A stretch of DNA of 64,000 nucleotides from contig NC_044923.1 of NCBI RefSeq assembly GCF_003576645.1, positions 10,354,412 to 10,418,411 on the forward strand, written 5' to 3'. Under the pieces are notes generated by a model, which saw only the letters and a program-made list of their open reading frames with translations, made no database searches and had not been told where the DNA came from. This document shows, piece after piece, positions 21,690 to 32,385 of this stretch. Source of the stretch: Ipomoea triloba (lineage: Eukaryota > Streptophyta > Magnoliopsida > Solanales > Convolvulaceae). A program made the translations under genes and the position numbers. Within the stretch, counting starts at the first letter, position 1. The number at the start of each line of letters is the position of its first letter.

Positions 21690-23095
21690 TATCATTGCAC
21701 AAAATACTAATTGTGCTACCTGTGCGGGCCCTCCAAATTAAATTACGGCTAAATTAACAAAATATCTTACTTATTAGCTTATTCCGTGATTCATATTCAT
21801 ATATTTATGAATGCATGCATGATGATTATGATATTTTTGTACTGTGTATATATGTATTTGTTGACTATGACTTTTTATCCATCTCAATTGCATTTATTAT
21901 GTCTATTCATTTACTTTAGGTTTGTGTCCGCCTATCTTGAGTTAGAGTTAGATATTAACCTATTACTTCTAGAAAAGTAAGACGTAAAAACTTACTAAGT
22001 AGACTATGTCGCACTGTCTCACGGGAAGGTATTGTCTCATATAAAGTCAACCATATATATATATATATAAATTAAAACCCAATATTAGGAATCTATGTAT
22101 TTAAGTCAGATTATGACTCCCTATTCTAGGATTTTTCTTATTCTAGTATCCCTGAAATTCTCTCATTATATATATCTCTATAAGTTGTATCTTTGAACCA
22201 TCTCATTCAATATAATTTATTCAGTTCTCATCTAGTATCAGTTAGCTAGGTTAAATGTGACAGTTTTTCAATACTTGAATCCACAATTCGGTAATTTCGT
22301 AGATCTATTCTTCAATTCTTCTTGATCACACAAACTCTCAAGTCTCAAGTTTTTTCAATTCTCTTACCAAATAAATTACGTATTTTTTATAATTTTTGTT
22401 TATTGTTTTAAGAATTTAATTATTTTTTGATTAATTATTTATTCAAAGTTTCTAAATAAAATTTTTTTTGTTCTTAGGATTTTATAATTATGTCTTCTAG
22501 AAAATATACATCTGGGTCTGAAAAGCCAAGTAATATAATTATTACTTACGATCAAGTATGTTGCAAGAGAGAATCAATGGATTATCTTTAATCTCCATTG
22601 AAAATAAGCTTTTGGAAGAAGTTGATATCAAAAGTTTGATTGATGATTTCGCGTCTAAATGTGCACGACGCATGTCACTTTTTAAATAAAATGTTATATG
22701 TATTTTTTATACAATATTTATATTTTGATACAACTTTTTGAACAACTATTATTTATATATAGAAAAATTACTCGAAAAAAAAAAAGTTCAATATAAGATA
22801 TGGTACAGGGCCCAAATTTTTATTGGAACGGCCCCGATAAGAACTAATATAATTATATTACTTCTTTTATTCAATGTACAAATATATGACTTCATACTCC
22901 TATTTGAAAAGATTAAAGTCTAGACTTAAGGGTGAATAAAATTTAACGGATTCTGAAATTTTAAGCAAGCTAAGATAGAATGAATAGAGGGGCCGGTCAG
23001 TTGAATACTTGACAGTTTGGAATGTACAATATCCTCTCTTGGACTTATTTATACGAATATATCTATTCTAAATCTAATGTTGGTATATTTTTACA
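21690..23095. other. upstream flank of chitinase 2, AT-rich, no gene
   Basis: Contains a short (TA)n at 22053-22068 and several small open frames mirrored exactly in the other arm. 22230-22560 resembles retrotransposon leader sequence (ATG near 22491 followed by Ser/Arg/Lys codons), but I recognise no protein. Confidence 0.4.
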
Positions 23096-23695
23096 AGACA
23101 ACAAGATACAAGATCTCTTTCAAGACAGCATTTCAATTCTAATTCCTCATCCATGATCCTTGCTTTAATCATATATTATGAATTGTCTTGGACTTATTTA
23201 TACAAATATATCTATGCTTAATCTAATACTGATATATTTTTACAAGATAACTAGATACAAAATCTCTTTCGAAAAGATGATGAAAAAACGACGATCCTTC
23301 CTTCAACCGGCCTCCCTTTTATATTACCTAGCTTCAACAGCTTCATCCAATGTTTGCGTTTGTTGAATGAGATCCGATGCCACGCCTTCCCGTCCTCAAG
23401 TTTGCTCCAATGGCGTCTCGTTCTCTGTTCGATTGTTCGACTAATTCTTTATTTACATAAATAAAATTTTAAATAAATAAAAGTCCAAGTAGAATTAGTC
23501 TAACTTATTAATACTAACCAACTACATTATTATTTTATTAATCTATTTATAATTATTGGATAAATATAAAGTAAATACACATGTAATAATAAATAAGATT
23601 AAGCATAAAATATAACTATATATATAACAAAAATTCTTAAACAAAATATTATAAAATAATGTATAAAAATTGCACTTATCAAATTTCTCCACACT
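23096..23695 (-). mobile_element. Athila-type LTR start with polypurine tract (left arm)
   Basis: On the minus strand, purine-rich AAGTGTGGAGAAATT (about 23682-23695) is followed by TGATAAGTGCA (from 23681 down), the same junction as the Athila LTRs at 49328 and 61603. Upstream, 'gctcaagcaa' matches the conserved words before those LTRs. The far LTR end was not found. It is probably the 3' LTR of the element whose integrase is at 25340-26116. Confidence 0.6.
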
Positions 23696-24016
23696 TAGCG
23701 TATTTATTTGATTGTGCTCAAGCAAAGACATTATTTAAAAGGAATAAAATAAATAAAATAAATAAAGTTAAGTATTAGATTGAACTTCACCCAAATACTC
23801 TTTCAAATTTATTGGCTAATTAATACAAGCCTAGTGTCAAACTCAAAGAGTGCATAAAAACACTATACTAGAAAATAAATAACCTTAGCACACTTATTAA
23901 TAAAATAAAACTTGTACTCGTGTGTTGTTACCCCTTATATGAACTGATGGAGTCGATGAACAGTAATTAAGATCCGGTGGTGAATATTTTCTTAGACCAA
24001 GTGTTGGAAATTCATT

Positions 24017-24172
24017 TGATTTCGTTAGTAAACTTTGGTTTGATTATCATCTTTTCTATGATTTCGTTAGTAAACTTTGGTTTGATTATCATCTTTTCTA
24101 TTCTTATTTATTTAATTATTTATTTTGAAATCATCTTTTCTATTCTTATTTATTTAATTATTTATTTTGAAT
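24017..24172. repeat. two adjacent 42-bp tandem duplications
   Basis: One unit (atttcgttagtaaac...) is repeated at 42 bp, and the overlapping next unit (atcatcttttctattc...) is also repeated at exactly 42 bp. The copies look identical, so both duplications are recent. Non-coding repeat context. Confidence 0.85.
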
Positions 24173-24599
24173 GTTAATTTCATACCAAACCCCTCTTTAA
24201 TTTGAACTCATGCATTAAACTAGTTACTCCTCGTGGGATCGACCCTTACTCTCACTACTACGTGTATGTTAAGGTTCTAATTTGGGAGCTTACGACAGCT
24301 CGCCACTAAGCATGCTCAATCTAACAATATTCAACAATAAAAGTAAATATTCAAGCAAACCCATGAATATCAAACCATTAATTCAAAATTGAGATGCAGA
24401 AAGTAAAGCAATAGGAGACCAAACCTTGAGTACTTGAAGAAGATAAAGTGAGTGAAGAGTAACTTGAAAGAAATCACAAATTAATGGAGGCAAATATGGT
24501 GGAGAAGGGGTGGGAGGTGGGAGAATTTGGGAAAGAAATAGACTAGTGTTGGGATTTGGGGAAAAGAGAATGGAGATCGCGGGTGGCGTATTAACTTTT

Positions 24600-24990
24600 T
24601 CCGTCGCGATCACGGCCGGGAGGGTAGCCGTGAACCCGGGCTCTCATTTGGTCTATGCGTACTGGAAATTCTAGAAAACATCACGGGCAAGGTCACGGTC
24701 GGGAGGGTGGCTGTTATCCTGAGGCCTAGATTGCCCTGTACGTACTGGAATGAGGCAAAAATATCACGGCCGGGTACACGGCCAGGAGGGTAGCCGTGCA
24801 CCCGAGCCCTCAAATCACGAATACACATTGGAATTGACAATAAATATCATGGGCAGGTACACGGCCGTGAGCCTGACCGTGTACCCGAGCCCCCAATATG
24901 CAAATACACACTGGAATTGGCAAAAAATGTCACAAGCACCCTCACGGCCGGGAGGGTGGCCGTGAGGGCGGTGCTCTGTTACGCCAATCG
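24600..24990. repeat. GC-rich palindromic array, about 80-85 bp period
   Basis: Five units each contain variants of CACGGCCGGGAGGGTGGCCGTGA, quoted here in parts: CACGGCC, then GGGAGGGT, then GGCCGTGA. Units are separated by AT-richer spacers such as 'tactggaattggcaaaaa'. It lies between Athila integrase and LTR, the same relative position as 51025-51345 in the larger Athila element. Confidence 0.85.
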
Positions 24991-25339
24991 CTGTGCGTTC
25001 ACGCCAAAAGCTCGGTTTCACCTGCAAATCAGTTCAGAATATCTCCACAACACTTCTAAACCCATCCAAAGCATAAACACCTTAATTCTAACCATTCCCC
25101 ACTTTCTCAAAAGGAAATTAATGCAAACCTCACACAAAAACAACCCAATTAACACCCCATAAACATAGAAAAACTCCTAACTCTACCTCAAACTAAAACA
25201 AAAAATAAAAATACAATAAAATAAAATGCAAAAAGGTAAAGGATAACGTGGGGTGCCTCCCATGAAGCGCTAAGTTTAATGTCGCTAGCTCGACTCAACC
25301 TTATGGATCATCAAGTGTAGATGGGAATAAAGAGATCCC

Positions 25340-26116
25340 AAACTACATTAAACACCTCCTCCTTCGATTCTGGAGTATTGAAATACTTCAACCTCTGACC
25401 ATTGACCACAAATGGATCACCAGTCGTGCCAACAATAGTAACCGCACCAGATAAATCACTTTGAATGGGCCCGACCATCTAGACTTGAGCTGCCCAGGAA
25501 ACAATTTCAGGCGTGAGTTGTACAACAACACTTGATCACCTGGCTCAAAATCTCTCCTTAGGATCCTCTTATCATGAAAGTACTTGATCATCTCTTTGTA
25601 AATCTTCGCATTCTCATAGGCATCCATCCTAAACTCCTCAAGTTCATTCAAGGACAACAACCGCTTCTCACGAGACAAACTCTCATCCAAATTCAACTTT
25701 GAAATTGTCCAATATGCCTTGTGCTCATACTGAACCGGTATATGACATGACTTCCCAAAGACAAGCTTGAAAGGGGACACACCAATCGGAGTCTTGAATG
25801 CAGTCCTGAGAGCCCATAGTGCATCATCTAACTTTAGTGACCAATCCTTTCGGTTAGGACTCACCACTTTCTCTAGAATTGACTTGATCTCTCTATTGGC
25901 CAGCTCAACTTGCCCATAGGTTTGCGAGTGATATGGTGTAGACAACATGTGGTAAATCCCATACTTAACCATAAGTTTCTCTAGCAACTTATTGCAAAAA
26001 TGAGTCTCATTATCAGTGATAAAGGACCTTGGCATACCAAATCGGGAGAAAATATACTTCTTCACAAACTTCACCACAATCTTTGCATCATTCCTTAGAG
26101 TTGCTATTACCTCCAC
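25340..26116 (-). pseudogene. Athila-type (Ty3/gypsy) integrase C-terminal fragment
   Basis: About 230 codons of integrase core and C-terminus. ITDNETHF carries the second catalytic Asp and HSQTYGQVELANREIK the Glu. WALRTAFKTPIGVSPFKLVFGKSCHIP and SRWSGPFKVI are typical Athila/Tat features. Near 25440 the frame shifts: the C-terminal TIVGTTGDPFVVNGQRLK continues in another frame. The N-terminus, RT and gag are absent, and the sequence switches to an unrelated copia fragment near 26117. The downstream 'tgcctcccatgaagcgct' is conserved after integrase in the 51.5-kb element. Confidence 0.85.
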
Positions 26117-26199
26117 CCACTTGGTAGAGAAGTAATTCTATCTGCTAAGAGACGTAAAAGCATGTATGTGGTTGCATGGAAGACGGCCAAACCGAATGT

Positions 26200-26690
26200 A
26201 TGCCTAGTAGCGAAGAGTAAAAATGACCTAAGTTGGGAATGACATCATAAACATACCATCTCAACTTCAAGGCCATAAATAAGCTAGCTAGAGGAGATTT
26301 GGTAGAAAAACTACCAAATATGACATTTAATAAAAACAAAATCTGCGAGGCATGTCAGAAAGGCTAGCAAATTAAATCTTCGTTCTAATCCAAGTAAGTC
26401 TGTTGCATATGGACTTATTTGGACCAATCGATCCAGTCAGTCTAAGTGGTGGCAAGTATACCTTAGTGGTAGTAGATGACTACACGAGGTATACATGGCA
26501 CTATTCTTGAGGAAGAAGAATGAGACCGAGAAGATGTTACCCGAACTGTTGAGGCAACTCCAAACAGAAAAGGGTATGAGCATAATTAGACTTCGATCGA
26601 ATCAGGTACAAAATTCGTCAACAAAGTTATTAAAGACTTTTGCAGTCAATACGGTATTCTACATCAACTCTCATGTGATCGCGTAGCTCT
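26200..26690 (+). pseudogene. Ty1/copia integrase fragment
   Basis: In shifting frames the plus strand encodes a GAG-pre-integrase zinc-binding tail (ICEACQKGKQ) and an integrase start: MDLFGPI, GGKYTLVVVDDYTRYTW and FLRKKNET. These are hallmarks of plant copia integrase. Several frameshifts and an early break at about 26690 make it a pseudogene. It runs opposite to the flanking gypsy fragments, so it is a separate insertion. Confidence 0.75.
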
Positions 26691-26971
26691 CCAAAACCAT
26701 CGAATGTTGGATGCTCAGGCAACTTAAAATTTGGAGGTGCCCTATAATTCCTTACTTTGCCCGTAAACGGATAAGCGGTCATCAACGGCCTAACAATCAT
26801 TCTTTCCCTCTCTTCCATTTGATGCTTTATGTTCTTGACCTCCCAAGCCAAGTTAGCAACACCAAGCTCGTTGGACTGGGTGCGCGTTTTCCTAGGCTGC
26901 GTTTCACCACTACTCTCCACATTATACACCAAATGTTCTCGCTCATGTCGGTTAATCAGGCACCTAGGCAA
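26630..26971 (-). pseudogene. Tat/Ogre-like Ty3/gypsy gag fragment
   Basis: A 113-codon frame has a charged helical stretch (LAWEVKNIKHQMEERERM) followed by NYRAPPNFKLPEHPTFDGFGELRDHM. This matches the 'P..FK.P....YDG..DP..H' start of the gag domain in plant Tat-lineage elements. The frame is open at both ends and lacks the rest of Gag. Resemblance is from memory. Confidence 0.55.
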
Positions 26972-27412
26972 GTAGTCTTGCCAGAGTCTTGCTCCAAAGT
27001 GCTATACCAACCCCCCACTGGTCGGTAGGGCGGGCGACTTCTGGCTCGACCGCTCAACCGATCTCTAACTGATCGAGTGGGAATTGCAAGACTCAAGTGC
27101 GACTGCGTGTGCTGCCGGATTTAGGCTTGACAATAGCGCGTCTATCTGAACGACAGGAGTGATTTGTGTGCTGGGAGGAGCCACTTAGGAATTAGGCACT
27201 GCCACTGGTACTGTTACCAGAGGTCTACCTGGTCTATCATTAATGGCTACCGATTACTCTACCAAGTTGCAACGACTAAGTTGTTGACATAGATCGGGCG
27301 GTGGATGGCTCAATTGTTGATGTAAGTCTCCTGCTAGGGCACGGTTAGCGTCCTAAAGGGTGATGACAGTCACATTGCCATTTGCATTTCTGTTTATGTT
27401 TCCATTTTCTTT
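26972..27412. other. retrotransposon-derived filler, no gene
   Basis: Continuation of the degraded gypsy sequence. I see no recognisable motif beyond short GC-rich words such as 'ggtcggtagggcgggcg'. Confidence 0.3.
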
Positions 27413-27840
27413 CGTATCAGTCCCCATGGACGACGCTAATGTTGGTTTTTCTGCTGCTCATCAACTGTTTCAGGTGGCCAACACTATCGCGGAACTTGAG
27501 AAGATATTCGAATAGTAAGAAAATAGTTATACTTTTATTCGAAAAGTTGAGCTCTTCCTTACAATGTGACCCTAAGGGGGTATTTATACAAGAATGATAA
27601 GCTTATACAAGGAAATAAGTAAAACTCTTAACAAATATAATTTTAGGGAGGTAATTTGAAGTTTGTCCATCTGATACGTAAGTTACCAAACCCTTTTCTC
27701 AGAGAATATTCCCGACTGCCTGCGAGAGCTGAATCGTACGAGTTTACTGGATATAGGCTACATATCCCCCAAACTAGGCAATAGGCGGACTCCAGGGACC
27801 AGTCTTCTCTGGCCGGGTACCCTGATCGGGGTATCCATCA
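27413..27840. mobile_element. LTR-like fragment ending at the inverted-repeat boundary
   Basis: 27430-27600 matches 47160-47345 (shared gacg.cg..aatgttggtttt, 'caatgtgaccc-aaggggtatttatacaagaat'). 27700-27840 shares words with 63340-63460 (gactgcctgcg, ggtatccatca). So 27413-27840 belongs to one LTR family seen three times. Its last bases (ATCCATCA) are exactly where the right arm starts (27841). Confidence 0.5.
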
Positions 27841-28090
27841 AGTTCATATAAGGGGTAACAACACACGAGTACAAGTTTTATTTTATTAATAAGTGTGCTA
27901 AGGTTATTTATTTTCTAGTATAGTGTTTTTATGCACTCTTTGAGTTTGACACTAGGCTTGTATTAATTAGCCAATAAATTTGAAAGAGTATTTGGGTGAA
28001 GTTCAATCTAATACTTAACTTTATTTATTTTATTTATTTTATTCCTTTTAAATAATGTCTTTGCTTGAGCACAATCAAATAAATACGCTA

Positions 28091-28690
28091 AGTGTGGAGA
28101 AATTTGATAAGTGCAATTTTTATACATTATTTTATAATATTTTGTTTAAGAATTTTTGTTATATATATAGTTATATTTTATGCTTAATCTTATTTATTAT
28201 TACATGTGTATTTACTTTATATTTATCCAATAATTATAAATAGATTAATAAAATAATAATGTAGTTGGTTAGTATTAATAAGTTAGACTAATTCTACTTG
28301 GACTTTTATTTATTTAAAATTTTATTTATGTAAATAAAGAATTAGTCGAACAATCGAACAGAGAACGAGACGCCATTGGAGCAAACTTGAGGACGGGAAG
28401 GCGTGGCATCGGATCTCATTCAACAAACGCAAACATTGGATGAAGCTGTTGAAGCTAGGTAATATAAAAGGGAGGCCGGTTGAAGGAAGGATCGTCGTTT
28501 TTTCATCATCTTTTCGAAAGAGATTTTGTATCTAGTTATCTTGTAAAAATATATCAGTATTAGATTAAGCATAGATATATTTGTATAAATAAGTCCAAGA
28601 CAATTCATAATATATGATTAAAGCAAGGATCATGGATGAGGAATTAGAATTGAAATGCTGTCTTGAAAGAGATCTTGTATCTTGTTGTCT
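28091..28690 (+). mobile_element. Athila-type LTR start (right arm)
   Basis: Mirror of 23096-23695: polypurine AAGTGTGGAGAAATT then TGATAAGTGCA starting at 28105. A TATA-like 'aatataaaaggg' occurs near 28460. Truncated upstream at 27841. Confidence 0.6.
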
Positions 28691-30129
28691 TGTAAAAATA
28701 TACCAACATTAGATTTAGAATAGATATATTCGTATAAATAAGTCCAAGAGAGGATATTGTACATTCCAAACTGTCAAGTATTCAACTGACCGGCCCCTCT
28801 ATTCATTCTATCTTAGCTTGCTTAAAATTTCAGAATCCGTTAAATTTTATTCACCCTTAAGTCTAGACTTTAATCTTTTCAAATAGGAGTATGAAGTCAT
28901 ATATTTGTACATTGAATAAAAGAAGTAATATAATTATATTAGTTCTTATCGGGGCCGTTCCAATAAAAATTTGGGCCCTGTACCATATCTTATATTGAAC
29001 TTTTTTTTTTTCGAGTAATTTTTCTATATATAAATAATAGTTGTTCAAAAAGTTGTATCAAAATATAAATATTGTATAAAAAATACATATAACATTTTAT
29101 TTAAAAAGTGACATGCGTCGTGCACATTTAGACGCGAAATCATCAATCAAACTTTTGATATCAACTTCTTCCAAAAGCTTATTTTCAATGGAGATTAAAG
29201 ATAATCCATTGATTCTCTCTTGCAACATACTTGATCGTAAGTAATAATTATATTACTTGGCTTTTCAGACCCAGATGTATATTTTCTAGAAGACATAATT
29301 ATAAAATCCTAAGAACAAAAAAAATTTTATTTAGAAACTTTGAATAAATAATTAATCAAAAAATAATTAAATTCTTAAAACAATAAACAAAAATTATAAA
29401 AAATACGTAATTTATTTGGTAAGAGAATTGAAAAAACTTGAGACTTGAGAGTTTGTGTGATCAAGAAGAATTGAAGAATAGATCTACGAAATTACCGAAT
29501 TGTGGATTCAAGTATTGAAAAACTGTCACATTTAACCTAGCTAACTGATACTAGATGAGAACTGAATAAATTATATTGAATGAGATGGTTCAAAGATACA
29601 ACTTATAGAGATATATATAATGAGAGAATTTCAGGGATACTAGAATAAGAAAAATCCTAGAATAGGGAGTCATAATCTGACTTAAATACATAGATTCCTA
29701 ATATTGGGTTTTAATTTATATATATATATATATGGTTGACTTTATATGAGACAATACCTTCCCGTGAGACAGTGCGACATAGTCTACTTAGTAAGTTTTT
29801 ACGTCTTACTTTTCTAGAAGTAATAGGTTAATATCTAACTCTAACTCAAGATAGGCGGACACAAACCTAAAGTAAATGAATAGACATAATAAATGCAATT
29901 GAGATGGATAAAAAGTCATAGTCAACAAATACATATATACACAGTACAAAAATATCATAATCATCATGCATGCATTCATAAATATATGAATATGAATCAC
30001 GGAATAAGCTAATAAGTAAGATATTTTGTTAATTTAGCCGTAATTTAATTTGGAGGGCCCGCACAGGTAGCACAATTAGTATTTTGTGCAATGATAAGAT
30101 TTAGTTAGCAGCCATGAAACCCTCTCTAC
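28691..30129. other. upstream flank of chitinase 3, no gene
   Basis: Mirror of 21657-23095. AT-rich, with a short (TA)n near 29718-29733 and no recognisable coding sequence. Confidence 0.4.
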
Positions 30130-30134
30130 ATGCA

Positions 30135-30143
30135 CTATAAATA
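30135..30143 (+). promoter_or_regulatory. TATA box of chitinase 3
   Basis: CTATAAATA in CACTATAAATACTCC, 65 bp before the ATG at 30208; identical to chitinase 2. Confidence 0.78.
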
Positions 30144-30207
30144 CTCCTATATCTGCAGCACAGAGATTCATCCCAAACTAAACCTACTGTACTTTTCATT
30201 ATTGAAA

Positions 30208-31258
30208 ATGAGGAATTCTGCTGGTTCAGTAGTTTTTTTATGTTTGGGTCTTATTGCTGCATTCTCCCTAGGGTTGAGTTCAGCCCAAAACTGTGGATGT
30301 GCTGCCCGCGGGTTGTGTTGCAGCAAGTTTGGGTATTGCGGCACTGGAAACGACTACTGCGGCGAAGGATGCCGAGAAGGGCCGTGCTACGGCAGCTCCG
30401 CTAACTGTGGGTGTGCAGCCCGCGGGTTGTGTTGCAGCAGGTATGGGTATTGCGGTACTGGAAACGACTACTGCGGCGAAGGGTGTAGAGAAGGGCCGTG
30501 CTACTCCTCCCCTGGAGGCGGCGGAGGCGGAAGCGGAAGCGGAAGCGGGTCGGTGTCTAACATCGTGTCAGATTCGTTTTTCAACGGAATTGCCAATCAA
30601 GCGGGTCCGAGCTGCGAAGGAAAGGGGTTTTACACGCGAAACTCATTTCTTGAAGCCGCCAAGTCCTACCCCAAGTTCGGAACCACTGGGAGCACCGATG
30701 ACATTAAGCGGGAAATAGCTGCGTTTTTCGCCCACATAACTCATGAAACTGGACGTAAGTTTCTTTAATTTATATATATTAATTTATCAGAGGATTATTT
30801 AATTTCTAAGCTACTTTCTTTAATCTCTCATCCGATCATATGCAGATTTGTGCTACATAAGGGAGATCAACGGTGCATCCAGAAACTACTGTGACCCCAA
30901 CAACAGACAGTACCCCTGTGCACCCGGAAAGATGTACTACGGTCGTGGACCTATCCAACTATCCTGGAATTACAATTACGGTGCCGCCGGTCAAAGCATC
31001 GGTTTCGATGGCCTAAACAACCCAGATATTGTTGCAACCAACCCTATTATTTCCTTCAAGACCGCCCTATGGTTTTGGATGAACAATTGTCATTCTTGCC
31101 TCCTGTCGGGTCAGGGTTTCGGCTGCACCATTCGAGCTATTAACGGCCCGCTTGAGTGCAATGGCGCTAATCCTGACACGGTTACCAAGAGGGTTAATTA
31201 TTACACCAAGTATTGCCAGCAGCTTGGTGTTAATCCTGGGAATAATCTCAGATGCTAG
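30208..31258 (+). CDS. class IV chitinase with two tandem hevein domains (chitinase 3; exons 30208-30754 and 30846-31258)
   Basis: Mirror copy of chitinase 2: the 319-residue products are identical. Start Met at 30208, signal peptide 1-26, hevein domains 27-62 and 65-100, Gly/Ser linker, GH19 domain with Glu180 and Glu189. Donor GTAAGT at 30755 and acceptor GCAG ending at 30845. Promoter, intron and 3' UTR are also identical. If the inverted repeat is real, this is a second functional copy transcribed away from chitinase 2, with the two starts 8.6 kb apart. If the repeat is an assembly product there is only one such gene. The gene model itself is firm. Confidence 0.88.
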
Positions 31259-31259
31259 A

Positions 31260-32156
31260 TATATACTTAAATATTACACTCTGCCACCTGCCAATGTAAT
31301 AAATACTAGATATATACTTGAATATCTAGTATAAATTAAATAATATATGATCAATAAGAAACTAAGTAATGTATGTTTTATAAAAAAAAAAAAAAAAAAA
31401 ACATCTATCTATAGAATCTAAAATCTAATAAGAGCAATAAGCTAATGAAGTTACTTAGCTTCTTTAACTCGAATAAAAATTGCATGTGTTACTATTATAT
31501 GTGGTATATGAAGTACTTCTTTTTCTGTGTATGTGTTATTTGTGTTATACATTTACTTCTTCTTCTTTTTTCAAGTTTTACTCTTCACATATTTTGGCAT
31601 TTTCTTTAACATTATTATGGCTTTACTGTCCCGTTTGAAAAGATGAAGGGTACGGTGGAGGAATGCGGGAGGGGGCCGGGGCCGGTGAATAGAGTTTAAT
31701 GGATTCTGAAATTCTACACACGATAGAATGAATAGAGCTAATGTACATGCATGTGTATTCAAGCTGATCAGCTCATCGATGTATTTACGAGATGCTGGCA
31801 TAAAGCAAGCTTAGATAGAATGAATAGAGGGCCTGATCAATTAAACACTTGAGAGTTTGGAATATACGGCATCGATGAAAAATGATTGCTTTTCACGAAA
31901 CGTATAATAAGCAACAAAATATATAAGGGATATGACAAAAGCAAAAGTTAAAAAGTATAATGCAAATAAGTCTTCTCATTTTTCCTAGGTGCCCCCAGCA
32001 TTCATGACTTTATTTAGTCCAGTTTCCGTTCTTAATAAGTTAGCCGGAGCAAGCAAGATCTCCCCGCCTCCACCTTTATCCCACCTAAAGTTAGCAACGG
32101 CTATTAATGGTATATAAGGGGCAAGGTTGTGTAACAAAATCATCTTTTGTCTGGGA
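31260..32156. other. 3' flank of chitinase 3, no gene
   Basis: Contains an A-run at 31382-31400 and the dispersed repeat family (31500-31990). A diverged copy of 31340-31650 reappears at 41866-42430 without a chitinase. Confidence 0.6.
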
Positions 32157-32157
32157 N
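32157..32157. other. single-N contig junction
   Basis: The mirror image jumps here: before the N the partner is 19631, after it about 18334. About 1.3 kb of the left arm, including the copia 3' LTR, is missing on this side. Confidence 0.9.
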
Positions 32158-32179
32158 TGACTGCTTATGATTAAAACTT

Positions 32180-32385
32180 AATATTCAAGTCTGTTGTGTC
32201 TATCTCAACATAGACCTTCAACCTTGTCAAGTCTATCTCAACATAGACATTTTAACCCTGTCAAGTCTATTTCAATATAGACATTTAACTCTGTTAAGTA
32301 TATCTCAATATAGACATTTAACTCTGTCAAGTCTATCTCAATATAGACATGTAACTCTGTCAAGTCTATCTCGATATAGACCACC
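32180..32385 (-). repeat. 33-bp minisatellite (mirror copy)
   Basis: Reverse-complement counterpart of 16598-16797, six units with GTCTAT/ATAGAC hairpins. Confidence 0.9.

Larger units (their letters stand above)
19631..23945. repeat. left inner arm of the large inverted repeat (identical to 27841-32156)
   Basis: The reverse complement of 27841-32156, with mirror positions summing to 51786 (51787 outside a homopolymer run). All translated segments and every stretch I compared are identical; the only difference seen is one base in the T/A run at 20383-20406. Contains chitinase 2, its flanks and an Athila-type LTR end. Confidence 0.93.
27841..32156. repeat. right inner arm of the large inverted repeat
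   Basis: Reverse complement of 19631-23945. Both inner junctions are continuous sequence without N; the outer end is the single N at 32157. The right arm opens in the middle of an Athila 3' region that is continuous in the left copy, so the right junction (27840/27841) is the derived one. Confidence 0.93.

Noticed and set aside
28420..29048. Small frames conserved perfectly in both inverted arms (also 22738-23366 and 23543-23731)
   Set aside because: Perfect conservation is explained by identity of the arms, not by selection; the sequence is LTR-like or AT-rich.
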